Assembly: GCA_030848705.1 (NCBI GenBank)
Contig: CM061236.1
Location: 141,144,574-141,208,573, forward strand
From: Heracleum sosnowskyi
Taxonomy: Eukaryota; Streptophyta; Magnoliopsida; Apiales; Apiaceae
Length of the DNA: 64,000 bases
Direction: 5' to 3'
The notes under the pieces are model-generated. The model was not told the DNA's origin. It saw only the letters and a program-made list of their open reading frames with translations, and made no database searches. The translations under genes and the position numbers were made by a program. The stretch's first letter is position 1. Every line of letters starts with the position of its first letter. Below, in pieces: positions 48,488 to 60,250 of the stretch.

Positions 48488-51400
48488 TCAATTAGAAAGA
48501 TTTAACATCCCAAGTTCACCAACCAGCTTATTGAAAGTGGATTCATCAAGCGGTTTAGTAAAGATGTCTGCAATTTGATCCTTTGTGGGTACAAAATGTA
48601 ACTCCACAGTTCCATTCATGACATGCTCTCGGATAAAATGATACCTGATGTCGATGTGCTTCGTCCTCGAGTGTTGCACTGGGTTGTTTGAGATTGCTAT
48701 GGCACTTGTGTTGTCGCAAAATATTGGAATCTTTGTCAACAAAAGTCCATAGTCACGGAGTTGGTTTCTCATCCACAAGATCTGAGCACAACAGCTACCA
48801 GCAGCAATGTATTCAGCCACAGCTGTTGATGTGGAAACTGAATGCTGCTTCTTGCTATACCAGGAAACTAACCTTCTTCCAAGAAACTAACAGCTTCCTG
48901 AAGTACTCTTCCGATCAATCTTACAACCTGCAAAATCAGAGTCTGTGTATCCAATAAGATCAAATCCTGTATCTTTAGGGTACCAAATTCCAAGATTTGG
49001 GGTCCCCTTAAGATATCTAAATATTCGCTTAACAGCTATTAGATGAGATTCTTTAGGATCAGACTGAAATCTAGCACACAAGCATGTTGCAAACATTATA
49101 TCTGGTCTACTTGCAGTGAGATAAAGTAAAGAGCCTATCATACCTCTGTAGCCTATGATGTCAACCTTCTTACCAGTTTCATCCTGATCAAGTTTAGTGG
49201 CAGTTAGCATAGGAGTCTTTGCTGTAGATGAGTCTTCCATTTGATACTTCTTCAGAAGATCTTTGATGTACTTGGACTGACAAATGAATATACCATCTTG
49301 TTTTTGGTATACTTGCAGTCCAAGAAAGAATGACAATTCACCCATCATGCTCATTTCATAACGACTCTGCATTAACTTAGCAAATCTCTTGCATAGATCA
49401 TCATTAGTAGAACCAAATATTATGTCATCAACATATACTTGCACCAATATCAAATCATTTTTATGCTTTTTGACAAAGAGAGTTTTGTCTACAACACCTC
49501 TTGTAAAATCATTTTCAAGTAAGAATTCAGAGAGAGTGTCATACCATGTCCTTGGAGCTTGTTTGAGTCTGTAGAGAGCTTTGAATAGAAAGTACAAAAA
49601 GTCTGCCAGTTTTGAATCCTCAAAACCTGGAGGTTGTTCCACATACACTTCTTCTTCTAACTCCCCGTTCAGAAAAGCACTCTTCACATCCATTTGATAT
49701 ACCTTGTAATTGGAATGTGCAGCAAATGCCAGAAACATTCTGATGGCCTCAAGTCTTGCTACTGGTGCATAGGTTTCATCATAATCTATACCCTCTTCTT
49801 GAGAGTAACCTTTAGCAACCAGTCTGGCTTTGTTTCTCGTTACAATGCCATCTTCGTCTAACTTATTTCTGAATACCCATCGTGTTCCAATAACAGATTT
49901 TCCCTTAGGCCTGGGTACCAGCTTCCAAACTTTCTGCCTTTCAAACTGATTGAGTTCCTCTTGCATAGCAATCACCCAATCTGGATCATCTAGAGCATCT
50001 TCAACTTTCTTAGGTTCTGTTTCTGAAAGAAACCCAGAATAGTGACATTCATTTTGTGATGTTCTCCTAGTTCTCACTCCTGTGTCCGGATCACCAATGA
50101 TCAAGTGAAAGGGATGATCTCTATCCATACCCTTTGTCTTGGCAGATGCGATCTTGATGATTTTCCTTGTTCTAGATGTTGTGGAGTGTGACTAGTTGAT
50201 CCTTCTCCTGCTCCCCCTGAGTTGTTGACGATTTGATCTGTTGATTCTGAAGACTGACTAGTGGAGCCTGTATGTTGAGGATCTCCACTTTGGTCACCAC
50301 TTTGTCCAGAATCATTATCATTATGATTATTATTAATGACTGTAACAACTTCAGGTACTTCTTCATTGTCAGAGAGATCTCCTGATAGATTTTCAAATAC
50401 CAAAGATTCAGAGTTCTCTCCAGTTTGCAGGCCTGGTCTTTTGGTGTCGTCAAATGTTACATTAAAGCTTTCCAACACCTTCTTATCTTCAATCACATAT
50501 ACCCTGAAAGCCTTAGATTCCAGAGAATAGCCCAAAAAAATGCCTTCATCTGCTTTGGCATCAAACTTGCCAAGACGTTCTCCATCTTTAAGTACAAAGC
50601 ACTTTGCACCAAACACATGAAAGTACTTCAGTGTTGGTTTCTTGTTGGCCATTAACTCATACGGAGTCCTTTCATGATCTTTGTTAATCAGGGTACGATT
50701 CTGAGTGTAGCAAGTTGTATTCACTGCTTCAGCCCAAAAGTAAGTGGGAAGTTTTGATTCACTCAACATGGTCCTTGCTGCTTCAACCAAGGTCCCGTTC
50801 TTCCTTTCCACTACTCCATTCTGTTGAGGAGTTCTTGGTGCTGAAAACTGTCTTGATATTCCTTTCTCTGAGCAGAAATCATTAAGAACTGCATTCTTGA
50901 ATTCAGTTCCATTGTCTGATCTGATTGTCCGCACAGGTAGCTTAGCTTCCACTTCTATCTTCTTGATGTGATCAATGATTAGTTGTGTTGCTTCATCCTT
51001 TGATTGTATGAACAACACCCACGTGTACTTGGAGTAGTCGTCCACCATCACCAATGCATATCTATTCCTTGAAAGTGACATAACATTAACTGGACCAAAT
51101 AAATCCATATGAATCAGCTGTAATGGTTCAGTAATGCTTGTCATTCCTTTGCTTCCATGTGATGCTTTCTTCGACTTCCCCTTTTCACATGCTTCACATA
51201 GTCTCTCCTGATTGAATTCCATCAGGGGCAACCCTCTCACTAACTCTCTCTTTACCAAAGAGTTCATAGTTTTGAAGTTCAGATGTGAGAGCTTCTTGTG
51301 TCATAGCCAACTTTGTTCTGAAGATGCCTTTGCATAGAAACATGTAACTTCTCCTTCACTGGTAGAACTTAAGTCAACTATAAACAAATTTCCTTTTCTC

Positions 51401-51732
51401 ACTCCCAGTAGAGTAAGCTTCTCATCCTTCCTATTGGTGATCAAGCACTTGTCCTTTCTGAAATCTACATTGTAGCCTTTATCACAGAACTGACTGATAC
51501 TTAGAAGATTGTGCTTTAATCCTTCAACAAGAGAGATGTTTTCAATGATGACATTTCCAGCTTTCAATTTACCATATCCCGTAGTGTATCCTTTGCTGTC
51601 ATCTCCAAAGGTTACAATCGGGCCGGTCTTCTTAACCACCTCTGTAAGCAGGGACTCTTCACCTGTCATGTGTCTAGAACAGCCACTATCCAGAATCCAC
51701 ACAACCTTTGAGCTTTTAACCTTACCCTGCAA
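48488..51732 (-). pseudogene. pol: Pol of element A, two nonsense codons and a frameshift
   Basis: Same domains as the B copy: protease DSGCSRHMTG, integrase, reverse transcriptase with YVDDIIFG, RNase H ending ADIFTKPLDE. TGA at 51301-51303 just before the pre-integrase histidine; a one-base loss near 50126 (the RQRVW position) shifts the frame; TAG at 48887-48889 lies in the RNase H (after STSGSC). None of these is shared with B, so the lesions arose separately. Confidence 0.92.
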
Positions 51733-51743
51733 TCACAGATTGA

Positions 51744-54152
51744 TTAAGCGGACTTTGGTACCCAAAGTTGTTTGGGTCCTGAAGGTTTAGATACTTTAAC
51801 AGGAGTAACATTCAACTTAGTCTTACCCTGCTTGACATTCACAGTATCTGTGGATTTAACATTACTAGTGTTGTTGCTATTATCATTCATCAACTTAAAA
51901 TAAGCATGCATGATGTTGTACTTACATAGCAAACACTCTTTCTTCCCACAGGGCTCATGATTATCAGGCATGTCAGACATGTTATGCATTTCAGAAGTAT
52001 TAGCAGTTTCTACTTTAACCTTTTTACATGCATGTGTAAGGTGTCCAGCAGAATTACAAATAGAGCACAACTTCCTAGATACAATGGGAGAATATGGAAC
52101 CATTTCCTGATTAACAATCTTCTTCTTCCCATTCCTGTTCTTTTTAACATTACTAACTACGTCACCTACTTCAGTTTTAGGTAAATCAGGTTTAGGTAAT
52201 TCATTTTTTACTAATTTCCTAGGCAACTTAGTTTTTACCTCTTTTTCCTTCAACAAATCCTCCTCAAGCAATTCTTGTCTTATGAAAAGGTCATCCTCAT
52301 GAAAGAGTGGTGGAAACGGCTTAACAAAAACTGGACAATCAACATTCTTAAGAACATGTGGAGTATTCCTTTTGACAACTGAAGATGTCACAGGGAATTC
52401 CACAATCTTCTTACCAGCTTTCTTGTTATAGTCAAATCCTATAGCAGTTTTATTCTCTATGGCCTGAGTATCAATGATTTCCTTAGCCACTAGAGCGGAA
52501 TTCTTAAAAGCATTCAGCTTCAAATCTAGATCTGAAATCTGCTTACTGAGGATAGTCTCTATCTCATCATTACACTTGACCTTGTTCTCTAAGTACGCAT
52601 TCTTTTGCTTAAGATCTTCTAATGTTACAGCTACAAGCTCTAGTTCTTCATTTTTAGATTCTAGCTTTTTAATCTTAAGAACTAGTTTAGCATTTTCCAT
52701 TTCTGATGCTAGCATGCTTGTGTGTACATTAAACAATTCTACACTAAGATCTTGCACAGTTTTCTTGTACTCAGAATTAGACATATCAATTGTAGTTAAG
52801 ATAGGTACCTGAGATGATTGTGGTGATTCCTCTGAAGAGTCAGCCATTAGAGCAACATTTACATATTCCTCCTCTTCATCCGAATCAGTATCATCCCAGT
52901 GCTTTCCCTCTGCTATATAAGCTTTCCCTTTCTGCTTTCCAGACAATGCCTCCAGTTGCTGTTTAAGCTTGGCATTCTCCTTCTTCAACTCATCATAAGA
53001 ATCCTTCTTTCCATAGACATCTTTCATGTCTCTTGCTTGACGAGGCTTCCGGCATTCAGTGGTGAAATGCCCTTACTCATTGCAGTTGTAGCATCTTGAT
53101 TTGCTTCTATCAATCATGCCAGTCTTGTAGCCTCCCTTAAAGCCTGTACTAGGTGTATAATTGCTCTTCTGGAATCTGTTGGTTGAGCCCTTGAACTTGT
53201 ACTTAGGGTTTCTTTTGAAACGAATGTGACTAAACTTTGCAGCTAAGTACGCCATGGTTTTGTCTTCCATTTGCTCAAGCTCTTCTAGGGTGTAGTAATC
53301 ACTTTCATCAACACCCAGATTCACAGAATCCATTTCTGCTTCTATTATCACCTCCTTTCCAGCTCTAGGGGTTTGAACCTGAATCTCAGAAGTTATTGGT
53401 TCATCCACTACAAGTGCTGCTGATCTCACAAGTGCATTGTGCTTGTTCTCCACTGTCCCTGGTCCGTAGATTATCACCTTTTGTTCCTGTTCCATCTCAT
53501 AGGTCTTCAACTTGCCATAGATCATCTCTAATGACATCTTTGTGAAGTCAATTCTTTCCCTAATGGATGATGACTTGTGTTCTACATGATGGGGCAACGT
53601 CATCATGAACTTCCTGTTTGATTCTCTCAGTGGATAGGTCTTTCCTTTCATTGCCAATTCATTGAGAAGCTTAGTATATTTCTCAAAGACCTGAGTTATA
53701 CTTTCTCCTGGAAGGGACCTAAACGCTTCATATTGAGAAGTCAGGATGTTCAATCTGTTTTCCTGAACGTCTTCAGTTCCTTCCATTATCAAGTTAATGG
53801 TATCCCACATATGTTTCCCGCTTGTATAGTTCATCAACTGATAGCTCATTTCCTTGTCTACGGAGTCTGCTAATATCAACATCAATCATGTATCCAATCG
53901 AATCAGTTCTTTGTCAGAATCTGTATACTCAGTTATTTCCTTAGGTTGGGTGCCTTGAGGAATCCTACTACCATCAGGAGCTATAGATTCACTAACTGGT
54001 TTCATTGGTACAAACGGTCCGTTCTCTAATATGCCAATGTATAACGGATTAGATGCCTTGATAAACAACAACATCTTCATCTTCCACAAACTGAAATCAT
54101 CTCTAGTAAACGAGGGAACTTTAATACCAGCAGTTGTCTTTGAAGCACTCAT
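51744..54152 (-). pseudogene. gag: Gag of element A, two nonsense codons
   Basis: Collinear with B's Gag, including both zinc knuckles (the first, CYNCNE, is cut by a stop). ATG at 54150-54152. TGA at 53886-53888 in the N-terminal core and TAA at 53073-53075 inside the first knuckle. Ends WVPKSA-stop with the same non-overlapping junction to pol as in B. Confidence 0.92.
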
Positions 54153-54298
54153 GGTTTCTGAAAATTTCAAATTGTTTAAAATTCAATAAATTCCAATTAA
54201 ATGAAAATTTTTGAAAGTTAAAAAATTTGCTTCGAATTTTCACGCTACGTTTGATTTTGGTCTCATTCACCGGATCTGATTTGTATATCAATCAAGTA

Positions 54299-54310
54299 GC
54301 TTTGATACCA
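54299..54310 (-). other. Primer binding site of element A
   Basis: TGGTATCAAAGC on the minus strand, next to the 5' LTR. One base differs from the initiator tRNA-Met complement that B carries exactly. Confidence 0.88.
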
Positions 54311-54312
54311 AT

Positions 54313-55443
54313 TGTTAGGTCCAAAGTATCGTAGAAGGGGGGGTTGAATACGATACTCACAAATAATTCAATTTCGTTCGCGGATTAATCTTTCAGTTCT
54401 ATAACGAAATCAAACACACCAAACCAAATCAAGTTTCGGGGAATATATCTTTTTATAAATATAAACCTCGAGGGGTGCTACAATTTCTAATCCGTAGATT
54501 AGCTTCAATGAGTTTAAGGTTACACAAATACAAAACAATGATCAAATTCTGAGCACTATTAATTCTCTGATAATTTCTCCGGCTCAGTTCTCTCTCTCAG
54601 TAATGTTTCTGTGTTGAATGCCTTAACTGAAGAAGACACACTCTTCTCTCAGTATTAATTGTAGTCTTCAATTGAAAAACCATCGAACCAAACTTGAACA
54701 AACAATCTTGGCCGTTGGATCTTCATCAACCTGTCAGACAAAGAATACTTTTCACCTGCTCCACAATTTAAAAACCATCGAATGGTTTGAAAAACCATCG
54801 AATGAAACAAATCATTTTACCATTCGATAGTTTTTTAAAACAAAACTATCGAATGCCAAATTGATTCATTTTGGTTTACTTTGAATCACTTTTCATTCCA
54901 TTCGATAGTTTTCTAAATAGAAAAACTATCGAATCATTTTCTTGTCTTTTGACTTTTAATGATTACTCTGAGCTCCTGGGTGTTTAAGTAATAGACTGTA
55001 TCAATTTCTTCTGAGACGATAAAACAACTTGATCTTCTTAGTGCCGTCACCTAGTGCAACTGGTCTGGTTCACAGTTTAATAACACTTGATCAATTCTTC
55101 TTTTATGTCTTCACTTCAATGCTGCTGATACGTCCTTTGTCGTTCTGGTTGCTTCATTTAAATCACTGGAATCCCGTGGTACTTAACCCTAAATCATTCA
55201 CATACTTCTGTCGTCTTGAAAGTCTTGTTCCTTTTGCTGTCACTGAGGCCTGAACATTTTCATGAACTTCTTTCCGTGACCTGTTTACGGACTTCAAGAA
55301 TACATAACGTATTTTGATTTTTTGAGTTTACCTTTTCTTCTTTGATTCTGGATTCCTGTGCTTCTGTTAATACTATTGTCTGTCTTGTCCTTTGTTGAGT
55401 TGTAGTTATCTCTTTTACATCTTATGTTACATTATGCTTTACA
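54313..55443 (-). repeat. 5' LTR of element A
   Basis: 1131 bp, the same length as the left copy. By eye about 11 substitutions separate them, for example in CTTGGCCGTTGG against CTTGGTTGTTGG. Confidence 0.95.
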
Positions 55444-55860
55444 AAAATCGCTCAAATCTAATTTTCGAATTTTCTTAGAGTTTTAGAATTTTAAATACTA
55501 ATAAATAAAAAATGACTTTAACATATTATAAGTAGAATAGAAGTTCGAATTTATAGGTAACGTATAAATAAGAGTTTTATGCTAAGTAGAATAGTTGTTC
55601 GAATTTATAGAGTAGAAGAGTTCGAATTTATGAGGTGACGCCTCTAAAATCGCTAAAATCTAATTTTCTAATTTTCTTAGAGTTTTAGAATTTTAAATAC
55701 TAATAAATAAAAAATGACTTTAACATATTATAAGTAGAATAGAAGTTCGAATTTATAGGTAACGTATAAATAAGAGTTTTATGCTAAGTAGAATAGGTGT
55801 TCGAATTTATAGAGTAGAAGAGTTCGAATTTATAAGTAATGCAAAGTTCTAAAAAAATGA
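55444..55860. repeat. About 202-bp tandem duplication, right side of element A's target
   Basis: AAAATCGCTCAAATCTAATTTT and the following GTTCGAATTTATAGAGTAGAAG run start at 55444 and again at 55646. Joined to 29763-29896 this shows at least three copies of the unit before element A inserted. GTTCGAATTTATA words continue to recur beyond. Confidence 0.85.
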
Positions 55861-57110
55861 CTTTAGCATATTAGAAATAGAATATGTGTTCGAATTTATA
55901 TAATGAAAGAGTTCGAATTTATCAGAAAGATATATAACTTAAACTTTTGTAAATTTATTTAAAGTAGAAATAACATTCAAATTTACATACATAAAGGATT
56001 CGGAATTATAAAAAAAAGTATATAAAACCTCTAAATTGCAACACTACCGCTAATAGAACGTTATTTGCTTGCAGTGTACTTTTTTTGTCATATTTTTTTG
56101 TTTTTCTAATGTAATCTTACGATTCTACCTTTTTTTTATTGCCAGGCTTAAGACGATATTTTGATTGAGGAAAGTTGGTAGCTAGCCTTTGATTTCTTCC
56201 TGGCAAGTGCTTCTTGATCATCAAAGGTCATATATGTATTAAACATTGGCAAATTAAATGAACCAACAACATATTTAGCTCCGAATGCAGAAAAATTATT
56301 GACTGTGGTGACCTCAATATTTTTTCTATATTTGAAAAGTAATTCACGCTTCTTTTGTATGTGATTATTTATTGTTATGTTGATTTATCTATCTTAACAA
56401 TATTTTGTAAAATTAATATTAGATTATAATGTGGATCAGTTTTTATTGGATTTTGTTTTACGAATTTTTTACAAGTTTCCTGCCTTTTTAATAGCAAATT
56501 TAAGCTTTCAACTTTCAAATCGTAAGGGAGAATGTGTCAATTTTTTCTAAAAATTTTTCTAGAATAGGTGTTCGAATATATAGAGTAGAAGAGTTCGAAT
56601 TTTTAAAAATGACATATATTAAAAATTTTATTAGAAGAAAAATAGATTTTCGAATTTATAGAAAAAAAGAATTTGAATCTTAAAGATATATATAATCATG
56701 TGCGAGTTTATAAAGCAGAATTGTTGAAACACTTTCTTTGACATAATTTTATTTGCATGCAAGTTACGTTTGCTTTCATAAATTATTCATTTTTTCTTGA
56801 TTTAATCTTACAGTTCTACTTTTGTTTTGTCAGCCTCGAGTCGATAATTTGGTGGGAGAAAGCAAATGTAATTTTTAATGATTTCTCTGGTCAAGCTTGA
56901 TCACCAAAGGTTAGACACGTTACATGTATTCAATATAATAATGTATAATATTAAATTATTTTTGAAAGGTTATTGATATGATTATACGCTGATTGCTACA
57001 TGTAATTACTATCGTATGCAGTATGCTACATATTATTTTCGATTTGTATTTGTTTCTATTAAATTTATTTTCGGCTATACGTTATATAAGTGTATAGGTA
57101 ATCAGATATC
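55861..57110. repeat. Diverged repeat tract
   Basis: GTTCGAATTTATA(G/T)A words recur. A block with CTTACGATTCTAC, a GTAGCC/AGCC..GA..ATTT stretch and CTTGATCATCAAAGGT at about 56110-56230 returns in changed form at about 56810-56915 (CTTACAGTTCTAC, CTTGATCACCAAAGGT). No gene could be read; the frames are broken in both copies. Confidence 0.55.
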
Positions 57111-57119
57111 AAGATATCT

Positions 57120-58267
57120 ATTTTTCTAATTTTTCTAGAGGTTGACAATCAATTTTAAACACTAATAAATCAAAATATATTTTTTAGCATATTAGAAATA
57201 GAATAGGTGTTCAAATTTATAGAGGAGAAGAGTTCGAATTTACAGAGAAGACATATAATTAAAGTTCTATTTGAAGTAGAGTAGATGTTCAAATTTACGG
57301 AGAATAGTTTGAATTTATAGGTAAGTCATAGAATTAGAAATTTTATTGAAAGTAGAATAAATGTTCAAATTTATTGAGGAGAATAGTTCGAATTTATAAA
57401 AAATATATACAATTAAAAGTTTTATTACTATACAATAGAGGACAGGAGTAGAATTTAAAGTTTTATTGAAAGTTTTCACTGGAGAACGGCTATTAGAGAG
57501 TAACGGGTAATTTTTTTAATTTAATTGATATATTTATTTTTTTCTAACGAGAAACTGACTCATTAGAAAAAGGAGTATGTAAACGTGAAAATTAATATAT
57601 AACATAAGTATTTAATATATAAAATTTGAGATATTATATTAAAAAGGAATGTCGTTTCACGGGAAGACGGCTTATTAGATAGTACCGAGTAATTTTTGTA
57701 ATTTAATTGATGGAGTTTTAAAAACAATTATGACGCCACCGCGAAGCGTGGTTTTTTCAAATAGAATTTATTTTTCTAATTTTTTAGAATTTTTGAATTA
57801 AAAGTAGAATAGGTTTACGAATTTATAGAGTAGAATAATTCGAATTTATAAGAAATAAATATAATTAAAATGTTCTATTAGAAGTATAATAAGTGTTCGT
57901 AAGATATAGTTAAAAATTCTATTTAAAGTAAAATAGGAGTGCAAATATATATATATAAATGTACTATTGCAAGTAGAATATGTGTTTCTAAGATATAGTT
58001 AAAAGTTCTATTATAAGTAAAATATGAATGCGAATTTATATTAACGAGAGAGTGGTTCTTTAGAGATGAGTATGTTAATATAAAATTTAATATATAAGAC
58101 AAGTATTCAGTATGTTAAAATTGAGATTTCGATCTTATCTTAAAAAGGAAAACATATTTAACGGGAGGACGATTTATTAGAGAAGAATGAGTAATTGTTA
58201 TAATTTTGTTGATATTTAAAAAAAAAAAAATTATAACGCCGCCGCGAAGCGCGACTTTTTCAACTAG
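57120..58267 (+). mobile_element. Helitron-like 3' end with an internal degenerate copy
   Basis: At 58236-58267 a GC-rich hairpin (CGCCGCCGCGAAGCGCG) is followed by ACTTTTTCAA and CTAG, then T: the hairpin plus CTRR-T form of a Helitron 3' end. A similar end, CGCCACCGCGAAGCGTGG then TTTTTTCAAATAG, stands at about 57731-57761 and is preceded by the same TTATTAGA..GAGTAATTTTT stretch. The 5' end is not identified, so the left limit is only approximate. No Rep/helicase coding is seen. Confidence 0.55.
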
Positions 58268-58819
58268 TATATATATAAAGGAAAACCTCCACGATCTCTA
58301 GAATCGCTCGATTCATATTTTTCTAATTTTTTAGAGCTCCTCAATTTTAAATACTTGAAATTAAACTTCCTTCTTTAAGTCCTATTTTTTAGAAAAGAAA
58401 TTCAAAACCTTTTTGAAACTGTATAAAATAAACATTTGTATAAAACGTAAGTATTACCTCTAATTTATAAAATTTCCTTCATTAAGTCCTATTTTCTAGA
58501 AAAGAAAGTCAGACCCTTTTTTAAGATGTGTAAAATAAACCATTGTATAAAAGGTAAGTATTACCTCTAATTTATAAAATTTATAAAAGGTAATTATATA
58601 ATTACCTTTTCAGCACATTACCAGTTTTGTATTTTCTAACTAAAATAACTCATTTTTAAAAATAACACGGGCATATTACGTATTTTATATTTTCCAACTT
58701 AAACAACTTATCTTCTAAATATTTTATATTATAATTATTAATAACTATCTAATTACCTTTTTAAGCTAAAACAAATTACCTGTTTTATATTTTCTAAATA
58801 AAACGACTCTGTTAAAAAT
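58268..58819. repeat. AT-rich tandem repeat, period about 107 bp
   Basis: TTAAGTCCTATTTT..TAGAAAAGAAA with AAAATAAAC and GTAAGTATTACCTCTAATTT occurs from about 58375 and again from about 58482. The beginning (TAGAATCGCTCGATTCAT) matches about 29028. No gene. Confidence 0.7.
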
Positions 58820-60096
58820 GAATATCACCAAGAAACTAGACAGGGGGGGGGGTGAATGGATAGTTTAGATATTTTTCACTTTCTTGAAGCTAAATTGCTG
58901 TAATAGATTGTGTAGTAAGAAAATGCGGAATGAAAATAAACAACACACACAATCACTTTAATCTACTTTGTATTAAGCAAATTAAATACTACAGCTTTCC
59001 AGAATTTCACAACTGAATTTCTGGCTTCTAAACAACAACAGTTTGTATCTTGTTTTTCTTATAGAGAAAAAAGTGCTTGAATATAATTCTATGATATATT
59101 CACTTCCAGCAAACAGTAGGGTGTGCACAATATATATATTGTCCTATACAAAACTAGTGCACACACCTAATTACACAGCTTCCTTTCCTGCAACTCCAAT
59201 TTGTCGTTCTATAAACGGTTGGCTGTGTCAGGGAGACCCACTTGCTTTCTGTGGTCCTCTCCCTTATCTGTAGCTGCTTGTCTTCCTTCTTCCTCTCCAA
59301 GTTTAGCTGTAGATTTGCCATCTGTATTTTGGACCACCTGACCAATACAGATGCTTCAGTATTTTGTCTCCATTGACTTTGATCTTATACCTTCATTTGT
59401 TTTGTTGTAGATGGCTAAGTGTTGATATCGTGAACTCCACTTCATTCTTGACTTCGTGATTTATCCTTTAGAGACTTCGCGATCTAAGCCTTCTGAGGAC
59501 TTCGCGATCTAGGTTTTTTGAGGACTTCACGATCTAGACCTTTTGAGGACTTCGCGATCTAGGCCTTTTGAGGACTTCGCGATCTAGACCATTTTGGGAC
59601 TTTGCGATCCAGGTATTTTGGGGACTTCACGATCCAGTACATCTTGACTTTGCGGTATCAACACTTCACGATATGAGTAATGAAGACTTCACGACATAGT
59701 TCAATTAGGACTATGCGATCTTAGTACTTCACGACATAGATATTGGTGACTTCACGACATAGCTTTATTCTGACTTTGCTATATAATGACTTAGACAAAT
59801 TTCTGCAACTTATTTCTTCAGGGCCTTATTCATCTTCATCCTGCTGCATGAACAAATTCTGAACTTCTACCAGGACAATTATTCAATGGCCTATGTACAT
59901 TCTAGTTGCAAGAAACTTACTAAGCTCATTATAATTCTGAGCATACATGATCAAGCTAATGTTCATGAGAACAAGACAAGTACAGAGAGACCTATACTAT
60001 ATCCCAGTGATAGAGTTCACTAGGTCATGTAGTGTGACATAGTCACAAAGTGTAGGCTTGTTAATGGTGGTATTCAAACATGTCTTGAGCCTAACA
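58820..60096 (-). repeat. 3' LTR of element C
   Basis: 1277 bp, TGAATATCACC at the left to GAGCCTAACA at the right on the plus strand, TG...CA ends. Has a G run at about 58844-58852, as A and B have beside their LTR ends. The 58.82 kb edge rests on TG and on the distance, since the other LTR is not in the window. Confidence 0.75.
59440..59780. repeat. 25-bp tandem array GACTTCGCGATCT inside element C's LTR
   Basis: GACTTCGCGATCTAGGCCTT plus TTGAG repeats with period 25 from about 59469 to 59640 (seven or so units with C/T changes such as TTCACGATC and TTTGCGATC). Looser ACTTCACGA(C/T)AT units continue to about 59780. Confidence 0.9.
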
Positions 60097-60110
60097 ATCT
60101 CCCCCAAATT
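60097..60110 (-). other. Polypurine tract of element C
   Basis: AATTTGGGGGAGAT on the minus strand, directly before TGTTAGGCTC of the LTR. Nearly the same as the tract of A and B. Confidence 0.85.
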
Positions 60111-60250
60111 GTGAGTAAGACCCTTAGGCACAATTTCATGTCTGATAACAAGCCTAACTTACATAAAAAGAAACAAATATAAAGAAGATAAAAAGATGAA
60201 CAGAATTTGATAACAACTTGAAATTTGGGCTTACAGAATTTCTCCTTAAG

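Larger units (their letters stand above)
29897..55443 (-). mobile_element. Element A: SIRE/Maximus-type Ty1/copia retrotransposon holding a nested copy
   Basis: Begins TGTTAGGTCC and ends GCTTTACA, flanked by AAAAT at 29892-29896 and 55444-55448, a clean 5-bp target duplication. On the minus strand: 5' LTR 54313-55443, primer site 54299-54310, gag, pol, spacer 47085-48487, ORFX, polypurine tract, 3' LTR 29897-31027. Protein order (protease, integrase, reverse transcriptase, RNase H) is that of Ty1/copia. The long Gag, the long post-pol ORF and the size point to the SIRE/Maximus lineage. Without nested element B it would be about 12 kb. The two LTRs differ at about 11 of 1131 sites by eye, roughly 1%. 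It carries nonsense and frameshift mutations, so it cannot make a complete set of proteins. Confidence 0.95.

Noticed and set aside
59440..59780. CRISPR-like array
   Set aside because: Period 25 with no unique spacers, located within a plant LTR; it is a plain tandem repeat.
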